A stretch of DNA of 39,579 nucleotides from an uncultured Phycisphaerales bacterium (GTDB lineage Bacteria; Planctomycetota; Phycisphaerae; Phycisphaerales; UBA1924): contig CALLYM010000240.1 in NCBI GenBank assembly GCA_937858155.1, positions 1 through 39,579 on the forward strand, read 5' to 3'. Position 1 is the stretch's first letter. Every line of letters begins with the position of its first letter. A program made the translations under genes and the position numbers. This document shows positions 1 to 8,405 of the stretch, in pieces. Below the pieces are notes generated by a model that did no database searches, was not told where the DNA came from, and was given only the letters and a program-made list of their open reading frames with translations.

Positions 1-488
1 CTCCGACCGCGCAGCCCACTTCCAAACCACCCACACCATCCCCCACACCCACTCCTGTTCTTTCTTCCTCTCACCACTCTTCACTCACACCCTCTTCACC
101 CGATCCTTCACCCACTCCCAACTCCCCTGTCCCCTCTGTTTCTTCTCCGTCTTCCTCTGCGTTCCTGCCCTCTTCTCCTCCGCGTCTCTCCGCGTCCTCC
201 GCGGTCAATCCCTCTTCCTCTTCTCCGCGTCCCTCCGCCCTTCTCCGCTCCTCCGCGATCGCCCTTTCTCCCTCCCTCCCTCGTTCGCTTCTTCGCTCGC
301 TCGCTCCCCTTCCTCCCTCCCCAGCCCCCATACTTGATGCACCACTACCCGGCCCTGGGCATAGCGACGGTCCGCGTGAAGTAAGCCACTGAACCAATGG
401 CCAACCGACGCACGGCAGCTCACATGCGTGCTCGATTCCACAATCTCGCCCCGCCCGCGATCCCCCTGAGGGTGCTCACGGTCGGCTG
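1..488. other. Gene-free, pyrimidine-rich region
   Basis: I see no credible gene here. The first 330 bases are strongly C/T-rich on the + strand and carry several copies of a degenerate CTCCGCGTCC-type repeat. Open frames on either strand translate into low-complexity Glu/Arg/Gly or Ser/Pro strings typical of such skewed DNA. A 15-codon frame at 337-384 (M-H-H-Y-P-A-L-G-I-A-T-V-R-V-K) looks more protein-like and could be the end of a decayed gene, but nothing upstream supports it. Confidence 0.6.
150..275. repeat. Degenerate CTCCGCGTCC pyrimidine repeat
   Basis: Repeated variants of CTCCGCGTCTCTCCGCGTCC, CTCCGCGTCCCTCCGC and CTCCTCCGCGATC follow each other here. Related strings recur at 18212-18240 (CTCTGCGCTCTCCGTGGTGA) and 36971-37025, where both CCGCGTCCCTCCGC and TCCTCCGCGATC are shared almost letter for letter. 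The function is unknown. Confidence 0.5.
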
Positions 489-517
489 TTGCACGCGAAT
501 CGGAATTCTTGTATACT
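489..517 (+). promoter_or_regulatory. Sigma-70-like promoter upstream of 657
   Basis: TTGCAC at 489-494 and TATACT at 512-517 are separated by exactly 17 bases, a close match to the housekeeping consensus. It lies in a noticeably more AT-rich stretch than its surroundings. Transcription would begin near 524, giving a leader of about 130 bases before the membrane-protein/nuclease pair. A short inverted repeat (ACCAAG-ATA-CTTGGT, 578-592) lies in that leader. Confidence 0.55.
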
Positions 518-656
518 CGTGTGGTACTGAATGTCACACAACGACTTCCTTGTCTGTTATATTGTCTAGTTCGTGCGACCAAGATACTTGGTCATAACAC
601 GCCCGGTGGGTGCTCCCGGCGTGAACAAACACTTTTCGCAAGAGCGAGGATGCACC

Positions 657-1253
657 ATGCCCGTCAACTTTGATCCAAACTCCTTCCACCTTGACTGGAA
701 CCGTGCCTTCGAGGCCCTGGCACTCATCATCCTCCTCGCGTTCGTCGTGGAACGAGCGCTCGCCATGCTCTTCGAGAGCCGGTGCTGGATCGAGCGATTC
801 GACCGCCCTTGCCTGAAGGAACTCATCGCCACCGGCGTCTCGATCGCCTTGTGCTGGTACTGGAAGTTCGACGCCGTCAGTATGTTCATCCTGACGACAG
901 ACCACGTCCAGATCCCCGGCTTCATACTGACCGGCGCGGTCATCGCCGGCGGGAGCAAGGCATCTATCAAGCTCTTCCACGATGTCCTGGATGCCAAGGG
1001 CTCAACCTACGACCAGCGGCACGACATCCAGGCCGAAAAGGCCGCCGATGCCGCGGAAGAGGCCCTGAAGAAGCTCTCCCCCAACGCGTCCAAAGCCGCC
1101 ATTGCAAACGTCGAGAAGAAAGTCATCAAGTCCGCGCGGGACGCCCTCCGTGCGGCAGCGACCAGCGGCACAACCGCGGCCACGGTGGCGGCCAATCGCG
1201 CCGAGGCCGCCAAGCAGGCCATCACGAGGCTCGCCGCTGAGAGGGGGGTATGA
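657..1253 (+). CDS. Small membrane protein with Ala-rich tail
   Basis: Hypothetical protein of 198 residues. I start it at the ATG at 657 because GAGCGAGGA lies 6 bases upstream as a ribosome binding site; the frame is open further upstream but without such a site. The N-terminal half has about three hydrophobic segments (near residues 18-35, 58-72 and 77-100, including the stretch A-L-A-L-I-I-L-L-A-F-V-V). The C-terminal half is a soluble, Ala/Lys/Glu-rich helical tail likely to form a coiled coil. Its stop overlaps the start of the nuclease gene (ATGA at 1250-1253), so the two are probably translationally coupled. The size and layout resemble holin-like membrane proteins, but I do not recognise a named family and no function is assigned. 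Confidence 0.8.
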   Translation: MPVNFDPNSFHLDWNRAFEALALIILLAFVVERALAMLFESRCWIERFDRPCLKELIATGVSIALCWYWKFDAVSMFILTTDHVQIPGFILTGAVIAGGSKASIKLFHDVLDAKGSTYDQRHDIQAEKAADAAEEALKKLSPNASKAAIANVEKKVIKSARDALRAAATSGTTAATVAANRAEAAKQAITRLAAERGV

Positions 1254-2359
1254 ACATGATCACCGCTTCCCGCGGGTGTTCCCGCGCGACACGCCTGCTC
1301 ATCATCCTCCTCGCGACGTTCTCGCCGGACGCCCGAGCAGACCACCTCGTCGTAAGCCGCCATGCGCTCGTCAAAGACCATCCGAGCACCGATGGATCGA
1401 AGATCATCGCCGTGGAGGAAGGAGAAGAACTCCAGCTGGTGCCCGGGGCAATCCAGAGCAACGGCTATTACAAGGTGGACCTGGGCAACGGCACCGGCTG
1501 GATCTACCGCACCTTTGTGCGACGATTCCCGGGCGACCTTGAGGACTTCGCCACCCACGACACTGGTGTTGGCGTGCCTTCTGATTCCGAGGATCGCGAT
1601 ATCATCTTCGGTACCCCTACCTGCTCGGAAAGTGTGCAGATCCTGGACAACGACGGGTACACCGTCGGATACTCACCAACCACCAAGGGCCCGCTCTGGG
1701 TCTCGTACTCTCTTTTCGCGGTCGGCAACAAGAAGAGCCCAGAACGCGAGGACCTCTTCGCCGCCGACGCCCGCGTTGCCGACCCGGTACCGGCGAACGG
1801 CTTTGAGGGGACCGGCTACGACCGTGGGCACATGGCGCCCAGCGCCCCGGTCGGCCGCCGGTACGGCAAAGTCGCGCAGGACAAAACATTCCTCATGACC
1901 AACATGGTGCCGCAGGTGCCCGGCCTGAACCAGCGAGGGTGGGAGGCGGTGGAGAGCGTTATCTCCTCCAGCTACGCAGAAGACTTTGGCGAGGTCTGGG
2001 TGATCGCCGGGCCCATCTTTGAGGGAGACTGCCGGGTCATCAAGTGCGGGGCCCGCGTCCCCAGCGCCACCTTCATGGTCATCGTGGATATTGATGAATC
2101 GAACAACAACCTGCGCACCCTGTCTCTTGTCATGCCCCAGCGCAGAATCAACGAGGAACACCTCTCCGACTTCGTGACCACCATCGACGACATCGAGGCA
2201 CGCACCGGGCTGGACCTTTTCCCAGACCTGCCGGACAACGTCGAGACCGCCGCAGAGGCCGCAGCGCCTGACGCGACTGTCTGGAACACAAGCCAGGTGC
2301 TCCACCCCAAGTTCGCCGGCACAGCCCGCGCGATCCACACAAAGGCATGCGGGTCTTGA
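1250..2359 (+). CDS. Secreted DNA/RNA non-specific endonuclease with SH3 domain
   Basis: Predicted exported nuclease of 369 residues. An N-terminal signal peptide (about residues 12-30, ending D-A-R-A) is followed by a bacterial SH3-type domain (about 32-95, with the G-W-I-Y-R-T-F-V ending typical of SH3b). The catalytic domain (about 118-320) belongs to the NUC1/Serratia-nuclease beta-beta-alpha-metal fold: D-R-G-H at 191-194 supplies the general-base histidine, and T-N-M-V-P-Q at 217-222 with N227 in L-N-Q provides the metal-binding asparagines. Such enzymes cut single- and double-stranded DNA and RNA using Mg2+. The SH3 domain may tether it to the cell wall. It overlaps the upstream membrane-protein gene by 4 bases. 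The role (nutrient scavenging, defence or a secreted effector) cannot be decided from sequence; no immunity gene is obvious next to it. Confidence 0.9.
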   Translation: MNMITASRGCSRATRLLIILLATFSPDARADHLVVSRHALVKDHPSTDGSKIIAVEEGEELQLVPGAIQSNGYYKVDLGNGTGWIYRTFVRRFPGDLEDFATHDTGVGVPSDSEDRDIIFGTPTCSESVQILDNDGYTVGYSPTTKGPLWVSYSLFAVGNKKSPEREDLFAADARVADPVPANGFEGTGYDRGHMAPSAPVGRRYGKVAQDKTFLMTNMVPQVPGLNQRGWEAVESVISSSYAEDFGEVWVIAGPIFEGDCRVIKCGARVPSATFMVIVDIDESNNNLRTLSLVMPQRRINEEHLSDFVTTIDDIEARTGLDLFPDLPDNVETAAEAAAPDATVWNTSQVLHPKFAGTARAIHTKACGS

Positions 2360-2416
2360 ACCGCTTGGCACAAGCGACGAAAGACTTCACACACCCAACC
2401 CGGCAGACCCGCTCCC

Positions 2417-2422
2417 TACACT
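2417..2422 (+). promoter_or_regulatory. -10-like box for the DMT transporter
   Basis: TACACT ends 28 bases before the ATG at 2451, in the short gap after the nuclease gene. This would give a leader of about 20 bases. No convincing -35 element is visible. Confidence 0.35.
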
Positions 2423-2450
2423 CCACCGTGGGTCATCTGCCGCCCTCCTC

Positions 2451-3521
2451 ATGAGCACTCCCGCCCCCGGACAAGCCCCCCACCGCCCGGTCGAAGCGTG
2501 GGCCGGCATCGCCATGATCGTGCTGACGCTCGCGGGATGGACAAGCATCCCGCTCTTCCTGAGGCACTTCGCAAAGCTCCACCTGGACCCGTGGGCGGTC
2601 AACGGCTGGCGCTACACCTTTTCCGCGCTCATGTGGCTGCCGGTGCTCGTGTGGCACTGGCGAAGGGGCACGACGCCCAAGGGCCTGTGGAAAGCGGCAC
2701 TCTGGCCGAGCGCGTTCAACTCCCTGGCGCAGGTGTGCTTCGGCCTGGCGCCGTACTACATCGACCCGGGCCTGATGACATTCTCCCTGCGCTTGCAGGT
2801 CGTGTTCCTCATGTTCGGGGCCGCGGCGTTCTTCCCAAGCGAGCGGCGCGTTGTGCGCTCACCGCTGTTCATCGCAGGGATCGCGCTGCTGCTGGTGGGC
2901 ACCATGCTCACGCTTTGGTTCAAGCCGGGCGGGCTGGGCGAAGCCAAAACCGAGTGGGGCGTGGTGCTGGCGGTATCCAGCGGCGTGCTCTACGCGGCGT
3001 ACGCGCTGTGCGTACGCAAGTTCATGCACGGCATCCCGGCGCTCACCGCGTTCAGCGCCGTAAGCCAGTACACCGGCGCGGCACTGCTGTTGGCGATGCT
3101 CTGTGTTTCGAAGGACCATGGCGCCAGCATCCTGCAGCTCAACGCCGGGCTGCTCTTCCAGCTCGCGCTCTCGGCGATCATCGGGATCGGTATCGGGCAC
3201 ACGCTGTACTACGCGAGCATCCAGCGGCTGGGTCTGGCTGTATCCAGCGGCGTGGTGCAGCTGCAGCCCGTCACCGTGTCCATCGGGGCGATGCTCCTCT
3301 TCGGCGAGGCGCTGACCGGACTGCAATGGGTGACGGGCATGGGCGCCATCTGCGGCGCGGTGCTGATGCTGACCGCCCAGCAGGTCGTGGCAAGGCGCGT
3401 GTCACAGGAGATCAATTCGCAATCATCGTGCGTCCAGTGTGGGCACAACCGCGGGTCCATCCCGGGTGCGGAGACGGCCTGCCCAACCTGCGGTGCCGCG
3501 ATGGTGTCGCCGTCATCATGA
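2451..3521 (+). CDS. DMT-superfamily (EamA) transporter with C-terminal zinc ribbon
   Basis: Inner-membrane permease of 356 residues with about ten hydrophobic segments arranged as two EamA repeats (first about 17-150, second about 165-305); the conserved W-x-x-N-x-x-R-Y-x-x-x-x-L region of the first repeat is visible at W-A-V-N-G-W-R-Y. The family exports amino acids, nucleotides or other small metabolites, but the substrate cannot be read from the sequence. Unusually, the last 30 residues form a four-cysteine zinc-ribbon-like knuckle (C327-x2-C330 ... C344-x2-C347). The downstream acyltransferase begins 14 bases after the stop, so they may share a transcript. Confidence 0.88.
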   Translation: MSTPAPGQAPHRPVEAWAGIAMIVLTLAGWTSIPLFLRHFAKLHLDPWAVNGWRYTFSALMWLPVLVWHWRRGTTPKGLWKAALWPSAFNSLAQVCFGLAPYYIDPGLMTFSLRLQVVFLMFGAAAFFPSERRVVRSPLFIAGIALLLVGTMLTLWFKPGGLGEAKTEWGVVLAVSSGVLYAAYALCVRKFMHGIPALTAFSAVSQYTGAALLLAMLCVSKDHGASILQLNAGLLFQLALSAIIGIGIGHTLYYASIQRLGLAVSSGVVQLQPVTVSIGAMLLFGEALTGLQWVTGMGAICGAVLMLTAQQVVARRVSQEINSQSSCVQCGHNRGSIPGAETACPTCGAAMVSPSS

Positions 3522-3534
3522 CGTACTGTGGGGC

Positions 3535-4767
3535 GTGAGCGACGAACCATCCGCACCAGGTTGCCAGACCACACGCGACCCTGCGTGGGACGTGGTGCGT
3601 GGCGTGGGCGTGCTGTGCGTGATCGGAGCGCACAGCGTGGGACCGTACGTGTCACGTCCGTTACCGGGGCTCTTGTGGCCCATCTACGAGCCGGCGGCGG
3701 GGCTGTGGGAAGCCGATCCCGCACACGGGCCCGCGCCTGGCATAACGGACCTGGTGTTCTGGATTATCCGCGCGTTCACCGTGCCGATGTTCTTCTTCGT
3801 GGCCGGCCTCATGGGCCACCAGGCGCTCGAACGTCATGGGGCGCGGGAATTTATCAGGTCCCGCGCACGAAAGGTGGGGTCCGCGCTCTTCGCCGGTTTC
3901 TTCCTGGTCATGCCCGTGGTGTACGTCATCTGGGTGTGGGGCTGGGTGCGGTACGGTTACGCAGCGTGGGAGCACTTGCGCCACTTCCACTTTGGGCCCG
4001 CGGTGCAGCAGAACCTGCACGGATTCGGCCATCTCTGGTACCTGTGGTATCTGCTCCTGATGTGCGCGGCGGCGGCTGGCGTGTGGAGGGTGTTTGAGCA
4101 AAGAAAGAACAAGAATTCAGGGAGCGCGGCATTCACATTCGGCTCGGCGCTCCTTGCAGCGTGCGTGCTCGTGCCGCTGGGTACATTGTCGGAGACGGCG
4201 GTGCGTGTGTTCGAGAACGGCTACGTGCCGCGTGCGGGTTTCTTCCTGTTCCACGCTGTGTTCTTTGCCTGGGGAATGGCCTCATCGCGCGGCCTCCTGC
4301 GCCGGGACAGCGCGGCACGTGTTCTCTGGGTGCGCCTGGCCCCAATCACCTCGATGACGGGGTTTGTATGCGCTGTCTGGATGCTCGTTGTGCTGCACCC
4401 TGCGCTTCATATCCGGCAGAATGAGCCGCCGCCGGTCGAGCTGAGCTCGACGGACCAATGGAGGGTCGGCGTGCTCGCGGCGGTTTCGGGCGTGATGCTG
4501 GTGATGGGCGTGGTGGGGACGTGCCTTTCAGGGCGGGGCGGCCGATTGTCAGGACGGCTCGCCGGCCTCGGCCGGGCGAGCATGTGGGTCTACATCACGC
4601 ACATGCCGTGGGTGGGGCTCGCGGCGGTGGCGATGTTTGGCCTGCGCATGCCCGGCGAGCTGAAGGCCGGGATCGCGTTTTTCTTCGCGCTCGCGATGGC
4701 ACTGGTCACCCGCAGGATGTTCGCGCGGACGCGTGTGGGTGCGTGGCTAGGAGCGTCGGCGCTCTAG
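3535..4767 (+). CDS. Acyltransferase-3 family membrane protein
   Basis: Integral membrane O-acyltransferase-like protein of 410 residues with about ten membrane spans. Family hallmarks are the N-terminal D-V-V-R-G-V-G-V-L-C-V-I-G-A-H-S segment (R and H are the conserved pair of the acyltransferase-3/OpgC group), the M-F-F-F-V-A-G-L-M-G motif and the H-L-W-Y-L-W-Y-L-L stretch. These enzymes acylate cell-surface glycans or glucans. I chose the GTG at 3535, which follows the DMT stop by 14 bases; the frame continues upstream inside the DMT gene, but that part is Arg/Pro-rich shadow sequence. Its TAG stop shares the palindrome CTAG with the stop of the convergent OPT gene. Confidence 0.82.
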   Translation: MSDEPSAPGCQTTRDPAWDVVRGVGVLCVIGAHSVGPYVSRPLPGLLWPIYEPAAGLWEADPAHGPAPGITDLVFWIIRAFTVPMFFFVAGLMGHQALERHGAREFIRSRARKVGSALFAGFFLVMPVVYVIWVWGWVRYGYAAWEHLRHFHFGPAVQQNLHGFGHLWYLWYLLLMCAAAAGVWRVFEQRKNKNSGSAAFTFGSALLAACVLVPLGTLSETAVRVFENGYVPRAGFFLFHAVFFAWGMASSRGLLRRDSAARVLWVRLAPITSMTGFVCAVWMLVVLHPALHIRQNEPPPVELSSTDQWRVGVLAAVSGVMLVMGVVGTCLSGRGGRLSGRLAGLGRASMWVYITHMPWVGLAAVAMFGLRMPGELKAGIAFFFALAMALVTRRMFARTRVGAWLGASAL

Positions 4768-6788
4768 GGCCAGAGTTTTTCGTTGCCGATACCGATCAGA
4801 ATATCAAGGATGCCGGTCAGCGACCAGCCGGCGATCAGCCCTGCGCAGATGGGTTCCTTGGTATCCACCCAGAGGTGATGGGCGAACGTGCCCTTCTTGT
4901 TGCGGTACAGGTGTTCCATGGACCAGAACAGCGCAGAGCCAAAGAACATAGCCATGGTGGATTCGGGCGGCAGCACGACACCAAGGCCAAGTGCGACGGG
5001 GGAAATGTGGAGCTTGTTCTTCGAGACGATGCGTGCCACTTCGAACACGATCGCGACAGCGCTGGCGATGCCCATTGCCCACCAGATCGAATCGTGGAAG
5101 TGCATGCCCTTCCCGCCCAGCACGCCGGTGATCACGTCCGACAGGCCCTTCCACTGCACGGCCGCCGTGAAGGAGAAGTCTCCCGACGTGAGCACCTCGC
5201 CCACGTTCTTGCCTTCTTCGTAACGGTTCAAGAAGAGCAGGAAGAAGAGGGGCGTGCTCGCGATTGCGCCGGCGAAGATACCGATGCAGTGGCCCATGAT
5301 CTGCTGGCGCGGCTTTGCGCCCAGCATGTAGCCGGGCTTGATGTCCATCAGGAGGTTGGCGGCGTTGCTCGCCACTTCCGTGGTCATGGTTGCGGTCATG
5401 AGATTGACGGCGGGGTTAGGTGGGATACCCGGTGCGGCCATGCCCCTGTCGAGAAGGCCGAACGTCAGCTGCGTGATCTTCGACAGAGAACCGGTTGGCG
5501 TGATGCTCGTCAGGCCGGTCGCGTTTACGGCGATAAGCGTCAGGGCGCAGATGAGCACGATCGCCAGCGTCCCGAAAAGCCAAGGAACGCCGAACCACGC
5601 GTGCGCCATCCAGACGCCGACCGCGCCGACCACCGGAATGCCGGCGAACGACACCCACGCCGGCACCTCGATGTCCTTGAGCACGTCGGTCTCGGCGCTG
5701 CCCTTGCGGCCAAAGAAGCCCTTGAACGCACCGATGATGACCTGTGGCTTGGCGAAAAACGCCACCAGCGACGCCAGCACCACGATGCACACCCCGGGCC
5801 ACAGCGGCCACTTCAGGAGGATGTCCCGCTGGTTGAAGACCGCGTCGCCCGCGGCGACCGAGCCTGTCTTGGGCGTGATGACCCCGTTGGCGATGTAGAT
5901 GGGCACGAGCACAACCCAGGTGATGATCATCCCGACCAGCATGTTGGTGGCCGACCGGATACCCATCAGGCCGCCCGCGCCGACCATCGCCACTTCCAGG
6001 CCCGGCGCGATGCCGATCTGGCGGATATCGACGTTCGCCATCTTGATGTGCGCGGGGTGACCGCTCGTGAACAGCCCCGCAAGCTTGTACCACCAGTGGT
6101 CGATCTCCTCGCTGATCCAACGCGTCGTGTGGAGGCCCAGCAGCTTCGCCTGGATCGCGGTTTGGATCGCCTCGGCGCTGATGAGCTTGAGGAACGCCGC
6201 GAGGAGCCCCGCGACGACGAGCGCCTTGGCCTTGAAAAGCCCGACCTTGGCTTCCGACGTGTACAGGGTGTCGAGGACGACGCCGCAGGCAGCGCCTTCC
6301 GGGAACGGCATCTGCTCGTCGTTGATGAACCGGCGTTTCATCGGGAACGCCACGAGCACGCCCAGGATGGACAGCACGACGTTGAAGAGGAGCATCTGCC
6401 ACCAGGGCATCAGCTTGTTCGTGACCATCATGTAGGCGGCCATGCCCGAGATGAGCGGCCCGGTCATGTAGCCTGCGCTGGTGGCGATGCTCTGCATCGC
6501 GTTGTTCTCAAGGATGGTCATGTCCTTCGCGCCGAGGGTGGACAGGACCTTGAACATCGCGAAGGCGAGGATGACGCTTGTCAGGCCCACGCCCAGCGTC
6601 CAGCCGGTTTTGGCCCCGATGTAGAGGTTGGTCGCGCTCAGGAGCCCGCCCAGGATGAACCCGGTCACCGCGGAACGCAGCGTGAGCTGCGCCATGTTGC
6701 CCCGGAAGACGTTGGCGAGCCACCAGCGATCCTTCTGCTCGCGCGACCACGTCCGGACTTGTTCTTCGGTGAGGGTGGGGATCGCCAT
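4764..6788 (-). CDS. OPT family oligopeptide transporter
   Basis: Large inner-membrane transporter of 674 residues with roughly fifteen hydrophobic spans, matching the usual length of bacterial OPT proteins. The N-terminal part shows the family-typical segment L-T-L-R-S-A-V-T-G-F-I-L-G-G-L followed by N-L-Y-I-G-A-K-T-G-W-T. OPT proteins take up oligopeptides or metal-chelate complexes; the substrate is not predictable here. The ATG at 6788 has no Shine-Dalgarno but is preceded by TACGCT 7 bases upstream, suggesting a leaderless message. It converges on the acyltransferase gene with only the CTAG stop overlap between them, leaving no room for a terminator. Confidence 0.92.
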   Translation of the reverse strand: MAIPTLTEEQVRTWSREQKDRWWLANVFRGNMAQLTLRSAVTGFILGGLLSATNLYIGAKTGWTLGVGLTSVILAFAMFKVLSTLGAKDMTILENNAMQSIATSAGYMTGPLISGMAAYMMVTNKLMPWWQMLLFNVVLSILGVLVAFPMKRRFINDEQMPFPEGAACGVVLDTLYTSEAKVGLFKAKALVVAGLLAAFLKLISAEAIQTAIQAKLLGLHTTRWISEEIDHWWYKLAGLFTSGHPAHIKMANVDIRQIGIAPGLEVAMVGAGGLMGIRSATNMLVGMIITWVVLVPIYIANGVITPKTGSVAAGDAVFNQRDILLKWPLWPGVCIVVLASLVAFFAKPQVIIGAFKGFFGRKGSAETDVLKDIEVPAWVSFAGIPVVGAVGVWMAHAWFGVPWLFGTLAIVLICALTLIAVNATGLTSITPTGSLSKITQLTFGLLDRGMAAPGIPPNPAVNLMTATMTTEVASNAANLLMDIKPGYMLGAKPRQQIMGHCIGIFAGAIASTPLFFLLFLNRYEEGKNVGEVLTSGDFSFTAAVQWKGLSDVITGVLGGKGMHFHDSIWWAMGIASAVAIVFEVARIVSKNKLHISPVALGLGVVLPPESTMAMFFGSALFWSMEHLYRNKKGTFAHHLWVDTKEPICAGLIAGWSLTGILDILIGIGNEKLWP

Positions 6789-6795
6789 GGCGGGG

Positions 6796-6801
6796 AGCGT
6801 A
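6796..6801 (-). promoter_or_regulatory. -10-like box, leaderless start of OPT gene
   Basis: TACGCT on the minus strand ends 7 bases before the ATG at 6788. Transcription would start at or next to the start codon. Confidence 0.4.
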
Positions 6802-6857
6802 GGGGCGGAGGGCCGTGAGACCCGCCGCTCTCAACGTGATGGACGCAGCAACGGCGG

Positions 6858-8096
6858 TTAGAAGCAGCTGCCGCCCGAGAACAACCGCAGGAACGCGGCG
6901 ATGTCTTCCACGTCAGGCCAGAGGCCGTCCATGTTGATATCGATGGGGTCGCACGCCGGGACAGCCTGCCAGCAGCAATCGCCGCCCATCATGGTGCAGA
7001 GAAAGTCATCGATGTCCTGCGTGTCGGGCGAAATACCGTCGTTGTTGTAGTCCAGGTCGCCGCAGACCCCTGGGACGTGGGCGATGTACGCCTGACGCTC
7101 TCCGGTAGTCAGCATCGCCATGCCGGTGATCCAACGCCCGTCCCCGGAGACCGCCGCGGCGTTCAGCAACTGCAGCCCTTGCACCTGCGTGACGCCCGCG
7201 TTGAGCAGTGCCGTGCGCAGCACGGTGGCACTCCCGTTGAGCGGCACGTAGCCGGCGGAGGTGAGTGGGCCAACGGCAAAGTCGCCCGTCACGATGGTGC
7301 CATCCCAGGAGATGTCCGTCGCGACCGAGCCCGGGGGCATGATCGTGACCCAGCCCGTCGACGCCGACCAGCGCGCGGTCTCGGATACGAGGTCGGCACC
7401 CCCCCACGACCCTGCAATGGGAACCTGCGCAAACCGCGTGGCGTTGTTCGCGCCGCGCCAGACTACGCCAGGCATGTTCTGCGTCACGCAGTCGTTCACG
7501 CTGCCCAGCACTGCGCCGTCCGGTGTCACCGCGCGACCAGCGGAGAAAAACCCTGTTGGCGTGCATCCGGTGTCGTGATAGATGCCGGCTGGGTAGGGAG
7601 CGTTGGACACCACCCCGAACGATTCGGACCAGAGCGCCTCGTCGCCCAGCACTGATGCTACTCCTGCGGCGGTGCCGGCGGCTGTCGCCCCGCGGACGTG
7701 GAAGTACCGGTTCTGCGTGTTGTTGGGCCCGATCACGGGGTTGGAGCCGACCGCCCAGTGGTACACCTGGAAGACCCGCGCATCGCATGTGGCACCGCCG
7801 CCGTCGCCCACGACGTGCAGGCCATCGGCCGACACGTACGCGCTAAACGCGCTGCAAGGCCCGCCGGGCACCGTCATGATGGGCATGGTCTGGTACCCAA
7901 CCCCACGCTCCCACCTCCACACTCCGTTCGTGCCCGTGAGCCCGACTACCACCGCACCGTTTTCACTGACGTCCGTCACGCGGTAAGCCGCGGTGGTCGT
8001 CGGCGTGCCAATAAGATGGAACTCGGGCTGAGCGCGGAGCATGGACGCACCCAGCGATGCGAAAATCGCGGCGGCGATGAACTGTGTCTGGCTCAT
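6858..8096 (-). CDS. Secreted HAF-repeat protein with dockerin-like tail
   Basis: Exported protein of 412 residues. The first 22 residues form a signal peptide (M-S-Q-T-Q-F-I-A-A-A-I-F-A-S-L-G ending L-R-A-Q). The body carries at least four HAF-type units built around V-S-[AE]-[DN]-G-x-x-V-V-G (near Y-R-V-T-D-V-S-E-N-G-A-V-V-V-G, Y-V-S-A-D-G-L-H-V-V-G, V-T-P-D-G-A-V-L-G and V-S-G-D-G-R-W-I-T-G), which usually fold as a beta-propeller-like repeat. The last 68 residues are a divergent member of the twin EF-loop tail found in the 21184-29415 cluster, with Cys flanks. A Shine-Dalgarno (TTGGAGTG) precedes the ATG at 8096. It is probably a surface or extracellular protein; ligand unknown. Confidence 0.8.
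   Translation of the reverse strand: MSQTQFIAAAIFASLGASMLRAQPEFHLIGTPTTTAAYRVTDVSENGAVVVGLTGTNGVWRWERGVGYQTMPIMTVPGGPCSAFSAYVSADGLHVVGDGGGATCDARVFQVYHWAVGSNPVIGPNNTQNRYFHVRGATAAGTAAGVASVLGDEALWSESFGVVSNAPYPAGIYHDTGCTPTGFFSAGRAVTPDGAVLGSVNDCVTQNMPGVVWRGANNATRFAQVPIAGSWGGADLVSETARWSASTGWVTIMPPGSVATDISWDGTIVTGDFAVGPLTSAGYVPLNGSATVLRTALLNAGVTQVQGLQLLNAAAVSGDGRWITGMAMLTTGERQAYIAHVPGVCGDLDYNNDGISPDTQDIDDFLCTMMGGDCCWQAVPACDPIDINMDGLWPDVEDIAAFLRLFSGGSCF
6861..7064 (-). repeat. Divergent twin EF-loop (dockerin-like) tail
   Basis: This encodes the last 68 residues of the HAF-repeat protein. The two loops read D-Y-N-N-D-G-I-S-P-D-T-Q-D and D-I-N-M-D-G-L-W-P-D-V-E-D, each followed by a hydrophobic helix and a G-G-x-C end. 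It is the most diverged copy of the tail in the window. Confidence 0.7.
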
Positions 8097-8405
8097 GGTG
8101 GCACTCCAAAGAAATCTGTGGGCGAGTGGTACAGGGTCACCTGAACGGGAACAACACTTCGAATCAAGGGATCGCTATGAACGGCAGCGAGTGACAAGAC
8201 TGACAACCAAGCAGGCTCTGAAAGTCCTGCATCAGAGCCGGATTGTTCGACCCATAAATCAGGTGGGTTCCCTTGGGCTCCCAAAAATTCACTTCCACCG
8301 TCGCCGCCCCACAAAGGACGGCCTCCGTTCGCGGGCTGTTCGGATCGCCCGCGCGCTCGCTACCATCGCCGCCTCGTTTTCCGCACTCCGCCGCAGGAAC
8401 CGCCC
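8097..8405. other. Divergent intergenic region
   Basis: 309 bases between two divergent genes. It contains a minus-strand Shine-Dalgarno (TTGGAGTG) and a TACCACT -10-like box for the HAF-repeat gene, and an AGGAA motif 9 bases before the ATG of the dehydrogenase. A short GCGGGC/GCCCGC inverted repeat lies at about 8332-8354. I see no RNA gene or small coding sequence in it. Confidence 0.45.

Noticed and set aside
337..384. Short frame M-H-H-Y-P-A-L-G-I-A-T-V-R-V-K
   Set aside because: Only 15 codons, no ribosome binding site and only low-complexity sequence upstream; may be a gene relic but cannot be supported.
4458..6818. A 786-codon open frame on the + strand over the OPT gene
   Set aside because: It is antisense to a well-recognised transporter and translates into His/Arg/Asp-rich low-complexity sequence; long antisense frames are expected in GC-rich DNA.
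8332..8354. GCGGGC/GCCCGC inverted repeat before the dehydrogenase as an operator
   Set aside because: Short, GC-only and expected by chance at this base composition.
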